Positions 1 to 11,948 of a DNA stretch of 64,000 bases are shown here, one piece after another; the first letter of the stretch is position 1, and each line of letters starts with the position of its first letter. Source of the stretch: Phaseolus vulgaris (Eukaryota; Streptophyta; Magnoliopsida; Fabales; Fabaceae); contig NC_023759.2 of NCBI RefSeq assembly GCF_000499845.2, positions 44,300,672 to 44,364,671 on the forward strand. The letters are read 5' to 3'. The translations under genes and the position numbers were made by a program. The notes below the pieces were generated by a model, which made no database searches, was not told the DNA's origin, and saw only the letters and a list, made by a program, of their open reading frames with translations.

Positions 1-186
1 AGCAAACACAATACTTTTCTATCACAGCAATGAATTTGCATTACTGGAAGCAAAAACAATGAATCAAAAAGCATTCTGCAGAGATGTGCAGCACTCGGCA
101 CCTTTGATTCCCTCAACCTATCCACTTGGCAAAACTCCCCACCACTACATTATGTTGGTAGTTTGGTAGAAATTGGTTATTAAAGG

Positions 187-376
187 GGTTAGAGATATGA
201 TTTGATTACATTAAATAAGGAAATGAGATATGATTTGAAGGGAAATATCTTACCAAACCCATTATTAGATATTGATTTGGTTCCCTGCTACTCTATCTCT
301 TCTTCATTATAAATAAGAATACTCATGTGGTACACAACATACAGAATATTCCTTCTCAGTTTCTCTCTTCTAAATA
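187..376 (+). repeat. Ty1/copia LTR copy 1
   Basis: About 190 bp, roughly colinear with the second LTR at 1024-1223. Shared blocks include TTAGAGATATGATTTGAT, GGGAAATATCTTACCAAA, a TATAAATA box and TTCTCAGTTTCTCTCTTCT. It is followed directly by TGGTACCAGAGTGG, a variant of the initiator-methionine tRNA primer-binding site of plant copia elements. The terminal TG has decayed to GG. A second PBS-like site (TGGTATCAAAG) lies near 432. Confidence 0.7.
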
Positions 377-775
377 TGGTACCAGAGTGGTACCATCCTT
401 CGTGACCTATTTTATTACTAATCCATCCAACATGGTATCAAAGTCTAACGAGAAGGAAACTCAAATTCATGCTTCCTATGTGGCCCACTACTGTAAACAA
501 AAATTAGAAACTGTGATACGCTTTCCAGTTTCTTTATTTTTGCCGTATATCATTGTTCACCACTGGTAACCTTCCCACAAAGTTTTTTCCAGGCTGCACC
601 GCCACCATTGGCATTACCTTGTCATGCAATGATCAACTCCAGCAACCACCATGTCTTCTGAGCATTTTCTTTTTCTCTCCAACAGTCGTTGTGTCCTCTG
701 CATTTTTACTCTCCGGCACCCATCGTGCCCCCTAACCATTTTTAACAAGCTTAACTCGTATGATAATATGTTCCA

Positions 776-1023
776 GCTTGAGGGAGTGTCAAAGATATGA
801 TTTGAAAGGACAAAGCACGCTTAAGATTGATTGTCACTTTGATAGAGATATAGTCTTGGCAGAGAAATATCTACTGGCTTTGTTATTATTTATTTTGTTA
901 GCTTTGGCAACCCACTAACTGACATGTTTACTAAGCCTCTCAAGGAGGAATTTGTTGATGACATTTGTAGCAAGCTTGTCTTGTATTGTATGTATGATAT
1001 ATATGCTCTAGCTTGAGAGAGGG
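776..1023 (+). pseudogene. Ty1/copia RNase H C-terminal remnant with polypurine tract
   Basis: Degenerate plus-strand reading. KIDCHFDRDIVLAEKY (about 830-877) resembles copia RNase H. After a frame change, LTDMFTKPLKEEFVDD and then YDIYALA match the conserved end of copia polyproteins. The stop is followed by a purine-rich tract that abuts the LTR at 1024. A similar polypurine/LTR-start string also occurs near 776-810, so more than one element copy has been shuffled here. It contains stops and a frameshift, so it is not functional. Confidence 0.65.
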
Positions 1024-1223
1024 TGTTAGAGATATGATTTGATTGTATTAATAGGGAGATACGATATGAATTGATAGGGAAATATCTTACCAAATATTGC
1101 TCATTATTAGACACTGATTTTGTTCTTTATTACTGTATCACTTCTTTATAAATAGGAATGTTCATGTGTGTATACAACACACGGAATTCATTATATTCTT
1201 TCTCAGTTTCTCTCTTCTCAACA
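1024..1223 (+). repeat. Ty1/copia LTR copy 2
   Basis: A 200-bp LTR that starts TGTTAGAGATATG and ends in CA. It is preceded by the RNase H end and polypurine tract. It is itself followed by a second primer-binding site (TGGTACCAGAGTGG) and by leader sequence like that after copy 1 (CATCCTCCGTGACCTGTTTG against CATCCTTCGTGACCTATTTT). A simple single insertion would have target flank here, so this is a tandem or recombined LTR-internal-LTR-internal array. Confidence 0.7.
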
Positions 1224-1263
1224 TGGTACCAGAGTGGTCATCCTCCGTGACCTGTTTGTCACT

Positions 1264-1425
1264 AACAGGTTAGTTAGTTAATTAAGTCAGTTAGAAGTTG
1301 CCTATAAGTAAGAGGAATTGAGATGGAGAAGAGATCTCTTTGGGTTGGGGGAAGTCGGGAGAGAACCAGGTTTCTCGAATACCTAGAGTGTAACATTGTT
1401 TTCCATCAATAAAGAACATGTCCTT
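1264..1425. repeat. Probable partial LTR of a second retrotransposon family
   Basis: This 160-bp stretch interrupts the copia leader after CACTAACAG. It has GTTAGTTAGTTAATTAAG, a GCCTATAAGTA promoter-like box, a purine-rich middle and a closing AATAAAGAACA that resembles the polyadenylation region of plant LTRs. No second copy or target duplication is visible, so the call rests on composition only. Confidence 0.35.
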
Positions 1426-1806
1426 CTACAGTCTGATCCAGTTTCTATCACTTTTCAATCCTCTTGTTTTTGTCAGAACCCAGTCCAGCAACCATGCACA
1501 AACTAAAACATGTTCTCTTCTGGTACATGTCCCATTAAGGCCTCACAGAAGTATACAAACAACATTAAGCACTCCATCTTGCTGCGTGCTCAGTAGAAGC
1601 ATGCATAGCATGGGTTTTAAAACTCCAACCTCAAATATCAGCAGAAGCATGATTTCTCTAAAGTTGCCCAAAGTCCTCACATCATTTTAAGAACAAAAAT
1701 AAACACAGTCATAAAACAAGGTCACACACAACAAACCTAACCGTAAATCACCACAACTCAACAAAAACATAACTTAAGAAAAAAATGCAGGTTCGGAGAA
1801 CCTAAC
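1426..1806. other. F-box gene intron 2, unclassified portion
   Basis: Downstream of the exon 2 donor (GT at 1806-1805, minus strand) there is no further exon. The sequence is moderately C/A-rich on the plus strand and has no repeat or coding signal that I recognise. Confidence 0.4.
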
Positions 1807-2311
1807 CTAGATTCCTCAGTAGGAACCCAAGTCCAGTATCTGCGGTCATCAATTCCAGTAATAGACATCGCCTTCGCCGAAATTGACATGCAAACCCTTC
1901 CCGTGACCCTGTCCAGCCACACTTCCTGCAAAACCATAACCCGTCAACTAATCTCCAAAAAATCAATCACGCAACTCAGAGACACAAAAGAAAACCGCGC
2001 AGCACCTTGTTGCCGTCGTCGAACGGCACTGGCCGAGAGAGCAGCGCGAATATGTCCTTCTTGGAGAGATTCCGGTACCTCTCGGGAGGCATCAAATCGA
2101 GCAGATCTTGGTAGTTGCTAGGAAGCTTCGTTTGCCAGACGGTGTCGGCGGAGGCAGCGCCGCGAAAAGAGCGATTGAGGCGCGCGAGGTTGCATATCTC
2201 CGGCGGAGTAAGGTGGAGGAAAACGCGGGCGACGCAACTCTCCGGGATGTCGCCGAGGCCCAGAGCGGCGGCCGAACCGTTGGTTCCTAGGTTCGACAGC
2301 GAGGCCCCCAT
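1807..2311 (-). CDS. F-box protein, PP2-A13-like (5' exons 1 and 2; 3' part outside window)
   Basis: Likely the substrate-recognition subunit of an SCF ubiquitin ligase, with an N-terminal F-box followed by a PP2-type lectin-like domain (family knowledge). Exon 1 is 2311-2006 (102 aa) and starts MGASLSNLG. The F-box lies at about residues 18-62 (GDIPESCVARVFLHL, then PPEICNLARLNRSFR). Exon 1 ends in GNK at a GT donor. Exon 2 is 1925-1807, from an AG acceptor, and reads EVWLDRVTGRVCMSISAKA then GIDDRRYWTWVPTEESR before a GT donor. This is the order seen in Arabidopsis PP2-A13 proteins. The PP2 exon that should follow is not found in the 1.8 kb to the left. Either intron 2 is longer than 1.8 kb and contains the copia debris, or the gene is broken. 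The 5' side is GC-rich compared with the AT-rich flank. Confidence 0.85.
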
Positions 2312-3867
2312 TCCCTCCCGATTCAGCCGTTCTTTCCTTTCATTGAAACCTCGGCAGAGGAACGAAACGAAGGAAGGAGGGAAGAGGAAATCGAAGAGTG
2401 AGTGCGTAATTATAGAATTGAATTGAATTGAAGTGAGAGGTGAGTTCTAGAATTGCCTTGGAAATAGGAACGATGGGATTTCTATTTTTGTTTGGGTCCT
2501 GAGGAGATTCGATAGAGTAGAATGTTTACTTCTCCTCCACCAATCACCTTCACTCCTTTTAACTATTTCTTTTTCCTGTTCCTTCCTTAATTCTCCATTT
2601 TTCTTCAATACCCCCCTTCTTTATTTTCCATACCAAATTATCCTTATTTTGCATACACATAAAACAAACATTTCATTCATAGATAGAAAAATTATGTGAT
2701 AGTTAGTCTTGTTAATCAGATCCAGTGATAAAAGGATCTATTATAATCATATAAACGGACAAAGCAAATGTAAGAGAGAATAAAAAAATGTAATAAAAAA
2801 AATAAAGGAATTAATTGTTTAGCCCCTTGCATAAGTTAAACACTTTAAACTTGATTTGTTCTTTCGAAACATTTAAATTTAAAGTTTTCTATTATTTCAC
2901 TGTTTTTACGAGATAGTGGTAGAAATATCTTTAATTTTATTTTCATCAATAAATATATTGTTTAATTGGTGAAACTAAAGTTGGTATGAACTTTTAAATA
3001 TTTAGTAACTAATATGATTGAGAGATAAAATAAAAAATTATATAGTAAAAGAAAAAATAGTATTTCAAAATGAATTTAGTAATTTAAAATGGGTAAGTAT
3101 GAAAATGATGAAATGGTATGAAAATCATAATAAGGATTACATATATTATTATTTTATTTTTTTTGTTACCAGATCCAGTTTAAAGAATTAGATATTTATC
3201 AATACTTGAACTCAATAAATATAGGAGTTTTCTATGTTAAAACTATAATTTATTTGGATAATACCTATGAAAACAAAATTATTTGTCATAGCTACACTAT
3301 ATCTTAAATTTTCCTTCATAAATTTACCAAAATAAAATGAGTTTAATGTTTAGAAAAATTTATAAATATTATAAAAATCACATGAAAAATCAGTGCCACA
3401 AATAACCATAAAAGAACTACAACATTTGATTTTTTTTTAATTATTTATCAAACTCAGTTTTCACGATATAAATAGATGGAAAAAAAATGGTGTAGTAGCA
3501 TCTTTGTAGATTACTCTAACACCTTGGGAGGTTGTCAAATGAGGCGTAGTCAAATATTGTAAAGTTAAGTTTGGATTGAGAATTGAAAGTATGAGAAATT
3601 GAAAAAGTGAATACGTAAGCATTTGAGAGAAAAAGTAAGGAAAAATTAATTGTGTTTGAATTTTTCTATATTATACTAAATTTTTTTATATTATAGTAAA
3701 TTTGTGAGAAAAAATTATTGAAATTTGTGAGTAATGGGATAGTTGTCATGATATTTTTTATTTTTGTAAAGGTGTAAAATGTAAGATTACATATTTATCT
3801 TTATCTTTCAAAAATATAATATTCAAATATTAAGTATTTTTGTCTAAATTTGGATTAATTAAAATTA
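2312..3867. other. Intergenic, F-box gene upstream region, AT-rich
   Basis: The first roughly 330 bp (2312-2640) should hold the minus-strand promoter and 5' UTR of the F-box gene and is GC-richer. The rest is AT-rich. No ORF, TIR or RNA gene is visible. Confidence 0.5.
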
Positions 3868-5135
3868 TGTATAATTACCTTTTTGGTCCCTACATTTAGT
3901 AAATGATATAATGTTGTTATGTTTCCTACATTTATGGTCGATATTCAATTTAATACCATGGTTTTTTTTTAAAAAATCAATTTAGTCCCAAAGTTTTTTA
4001 AAAAGTTTACAATTTGGTCCCTTCTGTTACTTTTCCACCAACGACGTTAATTGGTGATAATGTGACACACAATATGTGAAATTTATGTAGAGTTGCACTC
4101 TACGTGTAATCCCCTTCTCTTCACTTCCCCAGTTTCTCTAGCATTTAATCATTTTTCGCACCAAACAATTTGCAGATGCGGATGAATTATATGAATTCAG
4201 CTAACGAGTATGGTAGGTCATCATCAATGCCAGAGACATATTATTAGAACTCTAGTAGTTGTTCAGGCCCTCTCAATCCAATCTCAAGCATTGGGTTAAA
4301 ATAATTCCATGTTATCTAACAATTTATCTTCTACTCATGTTTCTCTTTGCATCAGGTCTTAGGTGTGAATTCACCTGCATTTCGCCATCAGGTCGACGAC
4401 GCGTCGGGCTTACTCGATTTCGCTATCGATGATGTGATGACCTCTTATGCGTGAAGCACTGGTACACCAACCACCACAATTGTTCCCACGACTATAAGGT
4501 CACCGAGAGAAAGGTCATCGCGAGGGATAATCCACTGTGAAGGCTGTGAATATCGTGAAGGCCAAAAAACCCTAAAATCGAAGAAGGGGAAAACACTTTG
4601 ATCGATCATTAAGACAAACCCCTAAAATAGGTGAAGGGGAAAACACTTTTGATCCCTAATTTATGGTTGAGGTTTATAAGTTATTGTGATTATTATGTGA
4701 ATCAGTTAATTTTTTTTTCTTTGAAGGTATTTCTTATGCTAGGAATGTTCCTCCAACTAGTACCATTGCTCATAGCCAACAAGTTAGGGGTTTGACTCTT
4801 AATCAACCTACTAGATCACCACTATTTTTGGTCCAAAATCAAAGCGGTGAGGGTGAAGGGTGGAGTGGAGGTCATGACGCGGGAGAATGGAGAATGGATG
4901 GAGGGAAGAAGAAAAATCCTAAAAGTTGGTGCCTACGTGTACCCTTCACGGTTGCATATTAATGACATTGTATGTGCCAAATCATCATTTGTTAATGTCG
5001 TTTGTGAAAATTTAACAAAAAAGATCAGATTACATATTTTATTGAAAACCTTGGGACTAAATTGATTTTTTTTAAAACCACAGTAGTAAATTAAATATTG
5101 ACTTTAAATGTAGGGACAAAAAAGGTAATTATACC
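3868..5135. mobile_element. Non-autonomous Mutator-like element (MULE), 1268 bp
   Basis: The ends are inverted repeats: GTATAATTACCTTTTTGGTC... on the left, and on the right its complement with one extra T. Similarity continues inward for over 100 bp, including AATTTAGTCCCAA blocks on both sides. A perfect 9-bp target duplication, TTAAAATTA, flanks it (3859-3867 and 5136-5144). Long TIRs with a 9-bp duplication are diagnostic of MULEs. The interior (about 4150-4940) is much GC-richer than the flanks and has no transposase. It has short open stretches, for example 4730-4850 on the plus strand, so it may carry captured host DNA, but I cannot name a source. Confidence 0.9.
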
Positions 5136-8100
5136 TTAAAATTATTAGTAGTATAATTTGATATAGTTGAATAATTAATGTCGAAAAAAATACGAGTTAC
5201 TTGACGAAAAATAATTTACATTAAAATTTTAAATATATATAAAAATTGTAAATTTGTATAAAGAATTAAATAATTTAAATATTCATAAATTTAAAATTCT
5301 AATTAAAAAGTTCTTTTTGTATTAAATGAAAATAATAATATTATATTTATAATAATAATAATTATATAATTTTTTATTATAATTTTTTTTATTATAAGTA
5401 ACTATATATTTTTATATTAAAATTTTATTGTATTATTAATTTTTATTATTTCATTTTATTAAAATATTTGTGTTGGTTAAATTTATTTAATAACTAATAT
5501 TTATAATGAAGTCTACTTTTTATTAATGAAAAATATAAAAAAAAGTAAAATCCTAAAATAAAAAAGATAAATTTGAAAAAATCTCAAATTCTAAACTGAT
5601 TTTCTCTTTTATTCTTTTTATTTCAAGGGAAGGAAATATTTACTTTTGAGAGTTATATTCTCTCATTCTCTTCTTCACGAAACCAACACTATGAATTCAA
5701 AAAGGAATATACACTCACGTCACATTTACTTGTATTAAAATTATTTATTCTGAATATTTTAATTTAGAATTTAAATTTTGTATTTCAAATTTTATTAACT
5801 AAAATACAATTTTTTACATTGTAAATTATAAAATTAAAAATACAAAATATTCATTTTTGAGTTATTACAATCTAAAATATAAATTTATATTTTAAATTGT
5901 AAAGTTTATAAGATATCTTTTATTTTGAATTGTAAAGTTCATAATATATTTTCAAATCAAAAAAATATTTCGAACTCTACCATTCGGAAAGAATAAATTA
6001 AAATTTCACAAAAAGAAAGATGTGGAAGAAGAAAACACTTGGGATTTTTTTTTCCAATTTTCTTCTTTTGTCAAAGATAGTATACTAATACAAGTTTCTC
6101 CTCTTAAATATATAAAAGACAAATCAAGTTGTGTTTAAAAAGGAAAACAATATTCAAATAAAAATAAACAAATATTTCTTTTACCACTACTAAAAATTTA
6201 TTAAATAAAAACTAATTATTAAGAAGAAAAATTAATAGATTAACTAAATTGGATATTACCTTATATACTAAAACATAATTGATATCTGAACTATTTTTTA
6301 TTAATAATAAAAAAAATTAATATATAATTAACTAAAATTTTAGCTACAATTTTAGAATTAAAGTAATTAATAGTTAAAATATTGAAAGTTATGTAATTAG
6401 ATAATAATTTATAAATTTTTATTTAAAAAATAATATACAATTTAATTAATATAATAACTAATTATTTTTTTCTAAAATTAATTTTTATTTAATGAATTTT
6501 TTTAATGTATTCCATAAATAATTGTAGTTCTAATATCAATCTTATATTTACTAGTATTGTTATTTCTCTCTTCTTTTCACTTTTTATGACTGCATGCATG
6601 CACTTCAAAGATTTTTTCCCCAAATCCTAGTAAATAAAAATCGTGAATTGGTATAATATAAAATAACTTACCAATTGGAATTAATAAAGAAGAAAAGACA
6701 GCATTTGGATAAACTAAGAAAGAACTACAAAACCAGCGGCACCGTGTCGTGGTGCGCAACGGTGGTGTTATTCGACCGCGAATCTTCAAAAGAATTAGTA
6801 AAAAAAGTTTAAAACTGAAGCGAAGAGAGAGATATACATTTTTTATTGCTTGAGGAAATAAAATATCTATATACATTTTCTAAGCTTTTTGCCTATAGTA
6901 AAGTTGTAACATACATTTACTTTAATATATATTTTATGAAATGATATTAAAACATATACATAAATAGTAAACTCTTGAGTTAATTTGAAAAATTGTATAA
7001 CCAAGACATGAAAATTCGAAATTCTATGTTAACTTCTAATTCCATAAAAGATTGTGGACTTAATATCACATTTAGATTTTTTAACTGTTATAATGGTATA
7101 ATTTTGGCCTTTTAGATATTAATTAAACAATTTTGTAATCTTTCACTTATGGTAAGATTGTTCAGTTTTGATTCTTTGATAAAATTTATTAAATATTGAC
7201 AACAATTTTTTGTCACCATTTAAATGACACGAGGATTGATGTCTTGTTTGACATAGTTTAATTATATTTTTGGTCATTTATAACTATAATTGAAAAGAAC
7301 AAAAATATAATTAAATTATATTGCCATCATGAAATAGTCATGTTAACAAGTTTGTTAATAAAAACCTTTTCCAATTACTACATTTTTGGAATTTTCAGTT
7401 GACAATTATAGAACAAAGTGACCATAATTGAATAATTAGTAAAAGTATGCGAATTTATTATTTATGGTAATTTATTATTAAATGAAACTACAAAATATAT
7501 ATATATATAACCCTAAACTACAATATATATATATATATATTAGTTCAAAACACATATCAAATGAGATGAAAAAAGAATTAGTAAATATTTTTTTCTGAAG
7601 AATACTCTTGCTTTAAATTGTAAATACAATACATTATATTTTTTTTGTGAGAAAATATATAATACATTATAAAATTGATGAGAAAACAAGTTAAAAAGGA
7701 AAAATATTTAGATTAAAAAAAAATCATTCAAGATGTTATTCATGGTGATGTTTGGAGACTATTTCAGAATTCAGTTTTGAAAACTTAATTAAAGAAAAAT
7801 GTATTTATAAACTAAATTTGAGAATAAAAAATGTTTATAAATTATGTTATAGATGTGGAATTTTTGAGGTTAGAAGAATGAAATTTCTTTAGTAATAAAT
7901 GAAAGGTTTATTATATATTTACAACTCCAATTTTTTATTTACAATTTTTAATACTATTATTTTAATATTTTTTATATCATTTAATTATAAATTTACCTTG
8001 TTCTATACAACTTCAAAAATTATCAAATTATATTTTCCTAAAGAGAATGAGAATCTAGTGTAGTGTGTGGTTGAAAGAAGAGTTTAAGAGGACGTGGAGC

Positions 8101-8650
8101 AACCCATTTGGCACAAAACCTGTGGGTTATGTTTTTCAAAGCACAAACAAAACCATGGGCAGTTTTCTGTCAGTGCTGTAGCATAACCAGCTGCTTCACC
8201 CTTTGTATTTTATTTCTATTATATTATTACCATATGCTATATATCCTCCTTCTCTTTCTTCCTTCTACCACCAATCCACCATGCTTCTGCATCATCATCT
8301 TTCCTACAATACCAGCTCAGCCCTTTTACTTTTTCCTCTCCACCATTGACTTCTGCATAGTCTTTCAAAGGCTGAGGAATAATTCCATGCACGAGATCTT
8401 CGTGGAAGCACATACCATGTCATTTTCCACAGGCCAAGCGAGTTATTGGTAAGGTGAACGTGTGTTATGATGTTAATTACACTACGTGGATCTAACTATT
8501 TCTCAAAACCTGAGTCCTTTAGTCAAATTGCTTTTCACCCCTTTTGAATTTTGAAGTGTTCTAACTCCAATTTGGTTCTAAATTTCCACAAGAATTTAGT
8601 GGAATTGGTGATTTTTATAGACTGAAATATTGGTGAAGTGGTCTTCAGGA
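5136..8650. other. Long AT-rich intergenic spacer
   Basis: Very AT-rich with many oligo-A and oligo-T runs. TA microsatellites lie at about 7495-7509 and 7523-7540. No coding evidence was found. The region 8100-8650 is C-richer and is probably the promoter and 5' UTR of the trihelix gene. A GT at 8450 and a CAG at 8646-8648 could bound a 5' UTR intron (inference only). Confidence 0.5.
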
Positions 8651-8654
8651 GTTG

Positions 8655-10007
8655 ATGGAACCCAATGCATTAGGTGGTGGAATATTTCCTAACATAAGTA
8701 GTGGTTTGCTAGGAGTAGAAAAGCTTCAAAACCAGCAAAACCCTCCTCACCCTTTGCACCACCCCCAAATGGTTTCCTATGCCTCTCACCATGACACTGA
8801 CACACATCAACAACATCCACCACAATCAATCAAACATGGCTACAACTATTCTGCCGCGAAAACCAACAAGTTACAAATCACACTCAGTGATGAAGATGAG
8901 GCCGGGTTCACAGCAGAAGACTCTGGTGACCCCAAGAGAAAAATGTCTCCATGGCATAGAATGAAGTGGACTGACACCATGGTAAGGCTTTTAATAATGG
9001 CTGTTTATTACATTGGAGATGAGGCTGGTTCAGAAGGCAGTGATCCCACTAAGAAGAAAGCCACGGGGTTGCTGCAGAAGAAAGGGAAATGGAAATCAGT
9101 GTCAAGGGGCATGATGGAAAAGGGCTACTATGTATCTCCGCAACAATGCGAAGACAAATTCAATGACTTGAACAAGAGGTACAAGAGGGTCAACGACATT
9201 CTGGGCAAGGGCACAGCTTGTCGGGTGGTGGAGAACCAAACCTTGTTGGACACAATGGATCTGTCCCCAAAGATGAAGGAGGAAGTTCGAAAACTGCTCA
9301 ACTCCAAGCACTTGTTCTTCAGGGAAATGTGTACCTACCACAACAGTTGTGGCCACAACAACAATTGTGGCACATCCAACGCGCAACAATCAAGTGAGGC
9401 TCAACCACAACATCAACATCAACATCAACATCAACAGCAGCGGTGTTTGCATTCATCGGAGAACGGGGTGGGGGGTCTGAGAATGTTGAAAGAGGATGAG
9501 GATGAGGATATTGAGGAGGAGGATTCGGAGGATTTTTCTGATGAGGAGGAAGATGAATCGGGAGAAGGAGGATCAAGGGGTATGGAGGAGGATGAGAATG
9601 ATGTGATGAGGAAGAGAGCGAGGAAAGGAGGGTTTGGTGTGTTGTCATCCTCATCATCCGTATCATGTCAGGTGATGATGCAGCAATTGAATGGCGAAGT
9701 GAGCGGTGTGTTGCAAGATGTTGCGAAAAGTGCATGGGAGAAAAAGCATTGGATGAAGAAGAGGGTGGTGCAGTTGGAGGAGCAGCAGGTGAATTATCAT
9801 ATGCAGGCCTTTGAATTGGAAAAGCAACGGTTGAAGTGGGAGAGGTTTAGCAGCAAGAAGGAGAGGGAAATGGAGAAAGATAAGCTTCAGAATGAACGGA
9901 GGAGGCTGGAAATCGAAAGAATGCTCTTGCTAATTCGCCAGAAGGAGCTTGAACTGGTTACTGTTCATCAACAGCAGCAGCATCAGCAGCAGCATTCTTC
10001 TACCTAG
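8655..10007 (+). CDS. Trihelix transcription factor, HRA1/SH4-like clade (450 aa)
   Basis: A single-exon nuclear DNA-binding protein. I start it at ATG 8655 (MEPNALGG). A Myb/trihelix domain spans about residues 96-190, with the conserved W of PWHRMKWTDTMVRLL, then GKWKSVSRGMMEKGYYVSPQ and CEDKFNDLNKRYKRVNDILG. This order is typical of the Arabidopsis HRA1 (At3g10040), At1g21200 and At1g76870 group. It is followed by a His/Gln stretch (about 252-268), an acidic tract (about 280-317), a basic KRARK that could be a nuclear signal, and a long charged helix (about 360-435) likely to be a coiled coil for dimerisation. The protein ends in Gln/His repeats. HRA1 attenuates hypoxia responses, but the clade also contains proteins of unknown role, so the function is not fixed by sequence alone. 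AAATAAAAT near 10180 may serve polyadenylation. Confidence 0.9.
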   Translation: MEPNALGGGIFPNISSGLLGVEKLQNQQNPPHPLHHPQMVSYASHHDTDTHQQHPPQSIKHGYNYSAAKTNKLQITLSDEDEAGFTAEDSGDPKRKMSPWHRMKWTDTMVRLLIMAVYYIGDEAGSEGSDPTKKKATGLLQKKGKWKSVSRGMMEKGYYVSPQQCEDKFNDLNKRYKRVNDILGKGTACRVVENQTLLDTMDLSPKMKEEVRKLLNSKHLFFREMCTYHNSCGHNNNCGTSNAQQSSEAQPQHQHQHQHQQQRCLHSSENGVGGLRMLKEDEDEDIEEEDSEDFSDEEEDESGEGGSRGMEEDENDVMRKRARKGGFGVLSSSSSVSCQVMMQQLNGEVSGVLQDVAKSAWEKKHWMKKRVVQLEEQQVNYHMQAFELEKQRLKWERFSSKKEREMEKDKLQNERRRLEIERMLLLIRQKELELVTVHQQQQHQQQHSST

Positions 10008-10421
10008 AATTGAAGAAATTACTGTGTAAATTTTATGTATGGTAGTTTAAATTATTATAAGAGCATATGTAGACTTGGAGATTGTTCATTTTCTGGGGTG
10101 ATCATTCCAAGTAATTTCGAAACATGTCGTATTGTTGCTTGTTTGTAGAAAATTTTTGTTCGTTCTTGTTTTTCTGTTTTAAATAAAATATACATCAAAT
10201 TTTTCCACTCACGTCTGATTTTGCGGGAGCAAATTAAACTTAATAAACACGAGTTGTTTATTGGGGACCAAAAATAGAAATGTGGAAAAGGAGAAAGCAA
10301 TTGAGGACTGTCTGATCTACAGAGTGAAAATTTTGTTTATGAAGTTTTAGTAAAAGAATTGAGGTGATTAATCAAAGCAAGTAATAAAAATTAATGTTAA
10401 AACAAAAATAATATTCAAATT

Positions 10422-10494
10422 CACGCCCGGTGGGACTCGAACCCACAATCGCCTGATTAGAAGTCAGGCGCCTTATCCATTAGGCCACAGGCGC
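10422..10494 (-). tRNA. tRNA-Arg (anticodon UCU), intronless
   Basis: On the minus strand the acceptor GCGCCTG pairs with CGGGCGT, allowing two G-U pairs. The D arm contains GGCCTAATGGATAAGGC. The anticodon stem CCTGA/TCAGG encloses the loop CTTCTAA, so the anticodon is TCT. The T arm is GTGGG-TTCGAGT-CCCAC, followed by a discriminator G. The length is 73 nt, with no intron and no encoded CCA, as expected for a nuclear tRNA gene. Downstream on its own strand (below 10422) is an AT-rich stretch containing T-runs suitable for Pol III termination. Confidence 0.97.
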
Positions 10495-11948
10495 TTATTG
10501 ATTATAATATTTAATTGTTATTATTTATCGCATTATATTTAAAAAATAGCCTTATTTTGACCTTGCATGATTCACGTTCTAATATCTTAAACCAATGCTC
10601 CAAATAACAATTTGTTATATCTTCCCTTGTGAAAAGTGATAATTTGGTACATAATTGAATATTGCATAATGTATTCAATTATTAAGATGAAAACCAACAT
10701 AAACTCTATGTAAATGAAATTTTAAACTAATACAAAAGATATACCAAATGTCTTGTAAGATTAAAAAAATACATAATAAAGGTACTTTCGGAATAACTGT
10801 GAAATTAATTTTTTTGGATAATTAATTATGATTATAATTTGTTTTTGTTTGGACAAGTTTATTGAAAATTATTTTAAGATTATTAATTTCGTTTGATGCA
10901 ATAAATAATTTTTTGTATAAGAGAATGAGTATGAACTTTCTTTTGTAGATTTCAGCTTTGTCCCAAACTCTGAATTACAAACAGCTTTTTAATCCAAAAT
11001 ACGGCTAAATTTATAAAATTCTATATTTTTCAAACGTGCTCTATGAGGCTAAACGATAATCATAATCATGTCCTTTAAATAACCATACGTTATAATTAGT
11101 GCTTCATAGTCCTGAGGGACAATCGATAAAAAATATGAAAAAGGATGTTGAATCATCTCACGTGCTTAATCTTGGTAACTTCGTATTCAACCTTCATTCC
11201 GCTCAAGAAGGATTTGTGGTTTCATTGTCGATTTTTTTTAAAAAAAGACTTCAAGACCATACTTTGGAGGTAAAATATGAAAAATTGAGATTCAACAGTA
11301 CGATAAAGAGATTTGAGTTGTTTAGGGTTTTGAGTTAGAGAGCTTTGAGTTGTTTAAGGTTTAAGGTTTTAAGTTGTGGTTCGATTCTCAAGGAGCTTAA
11401 AGAGGTAACACATGCATTGGTTAGTGGCAGAACCTGATTAATTTATGCTTCAGAATCACAACCATTGCTTTTTGGTGCAAAGTGAATGCAGAGAGTTGAA
11501 CTAGTATAAATCCAATATGGATTATATCTTGTTTTGATAAACCTTGAGATAAGCGCGGCTTTGCGTGTCAACAAGTTATTACTTCGTCTTATATATAGAC
11601 AAGTTCAGTAACTCAGATCAATATAAAAGGTAAAATAGGGTCAATCACGAATTGTTTGGTCCGTATGACACATAGCATATCACACTCTTGTTCATGATTA
11701 GACTTACACTGCTGATACAGTATAAGCACTACTCTGAAAAAATTGGCATCAGGGCATATTTCCTCTGATTTTTAACTGACAGCCTATAATATAACTATTC
11801 TAACATTCAGTTTCAATCACAAAATATAAACTAGTCACCAAACCCGGTGGAGATAACCTCAAAAAGTGGTAGCTGAATGATCTGCTACTGCCAAAAACTT
11901 GTAGACCAAAAAACAAAAGCCTAAACTGTAGTTAGATTAATGCATCAC
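10495..11948. other. Intergenic between tRNA-Arg and the pyruvate kinase 3' end
   Basis: AT-rich. A small plus-strand reading frame at about 11099-11338 has no recognisable motif. The last few hundred bases are probably the 3' UTR and terminator region of the minus-strand pyruvate kinase gene. Confidence 0.45.

Noticed and set aside
8108..8452. 114-aa ORF upstream of the trihelix gene
   Set aside because: It is low-complexity and hydrophobic without a recognisable domain and is better explained as leader or promoter sequence.
9319..9735. 138-aa minus-strand ORF in the trihelix gene
   Set aside because: It is a shadow of the acidic and His/Gln-rich codons of the sense gene.
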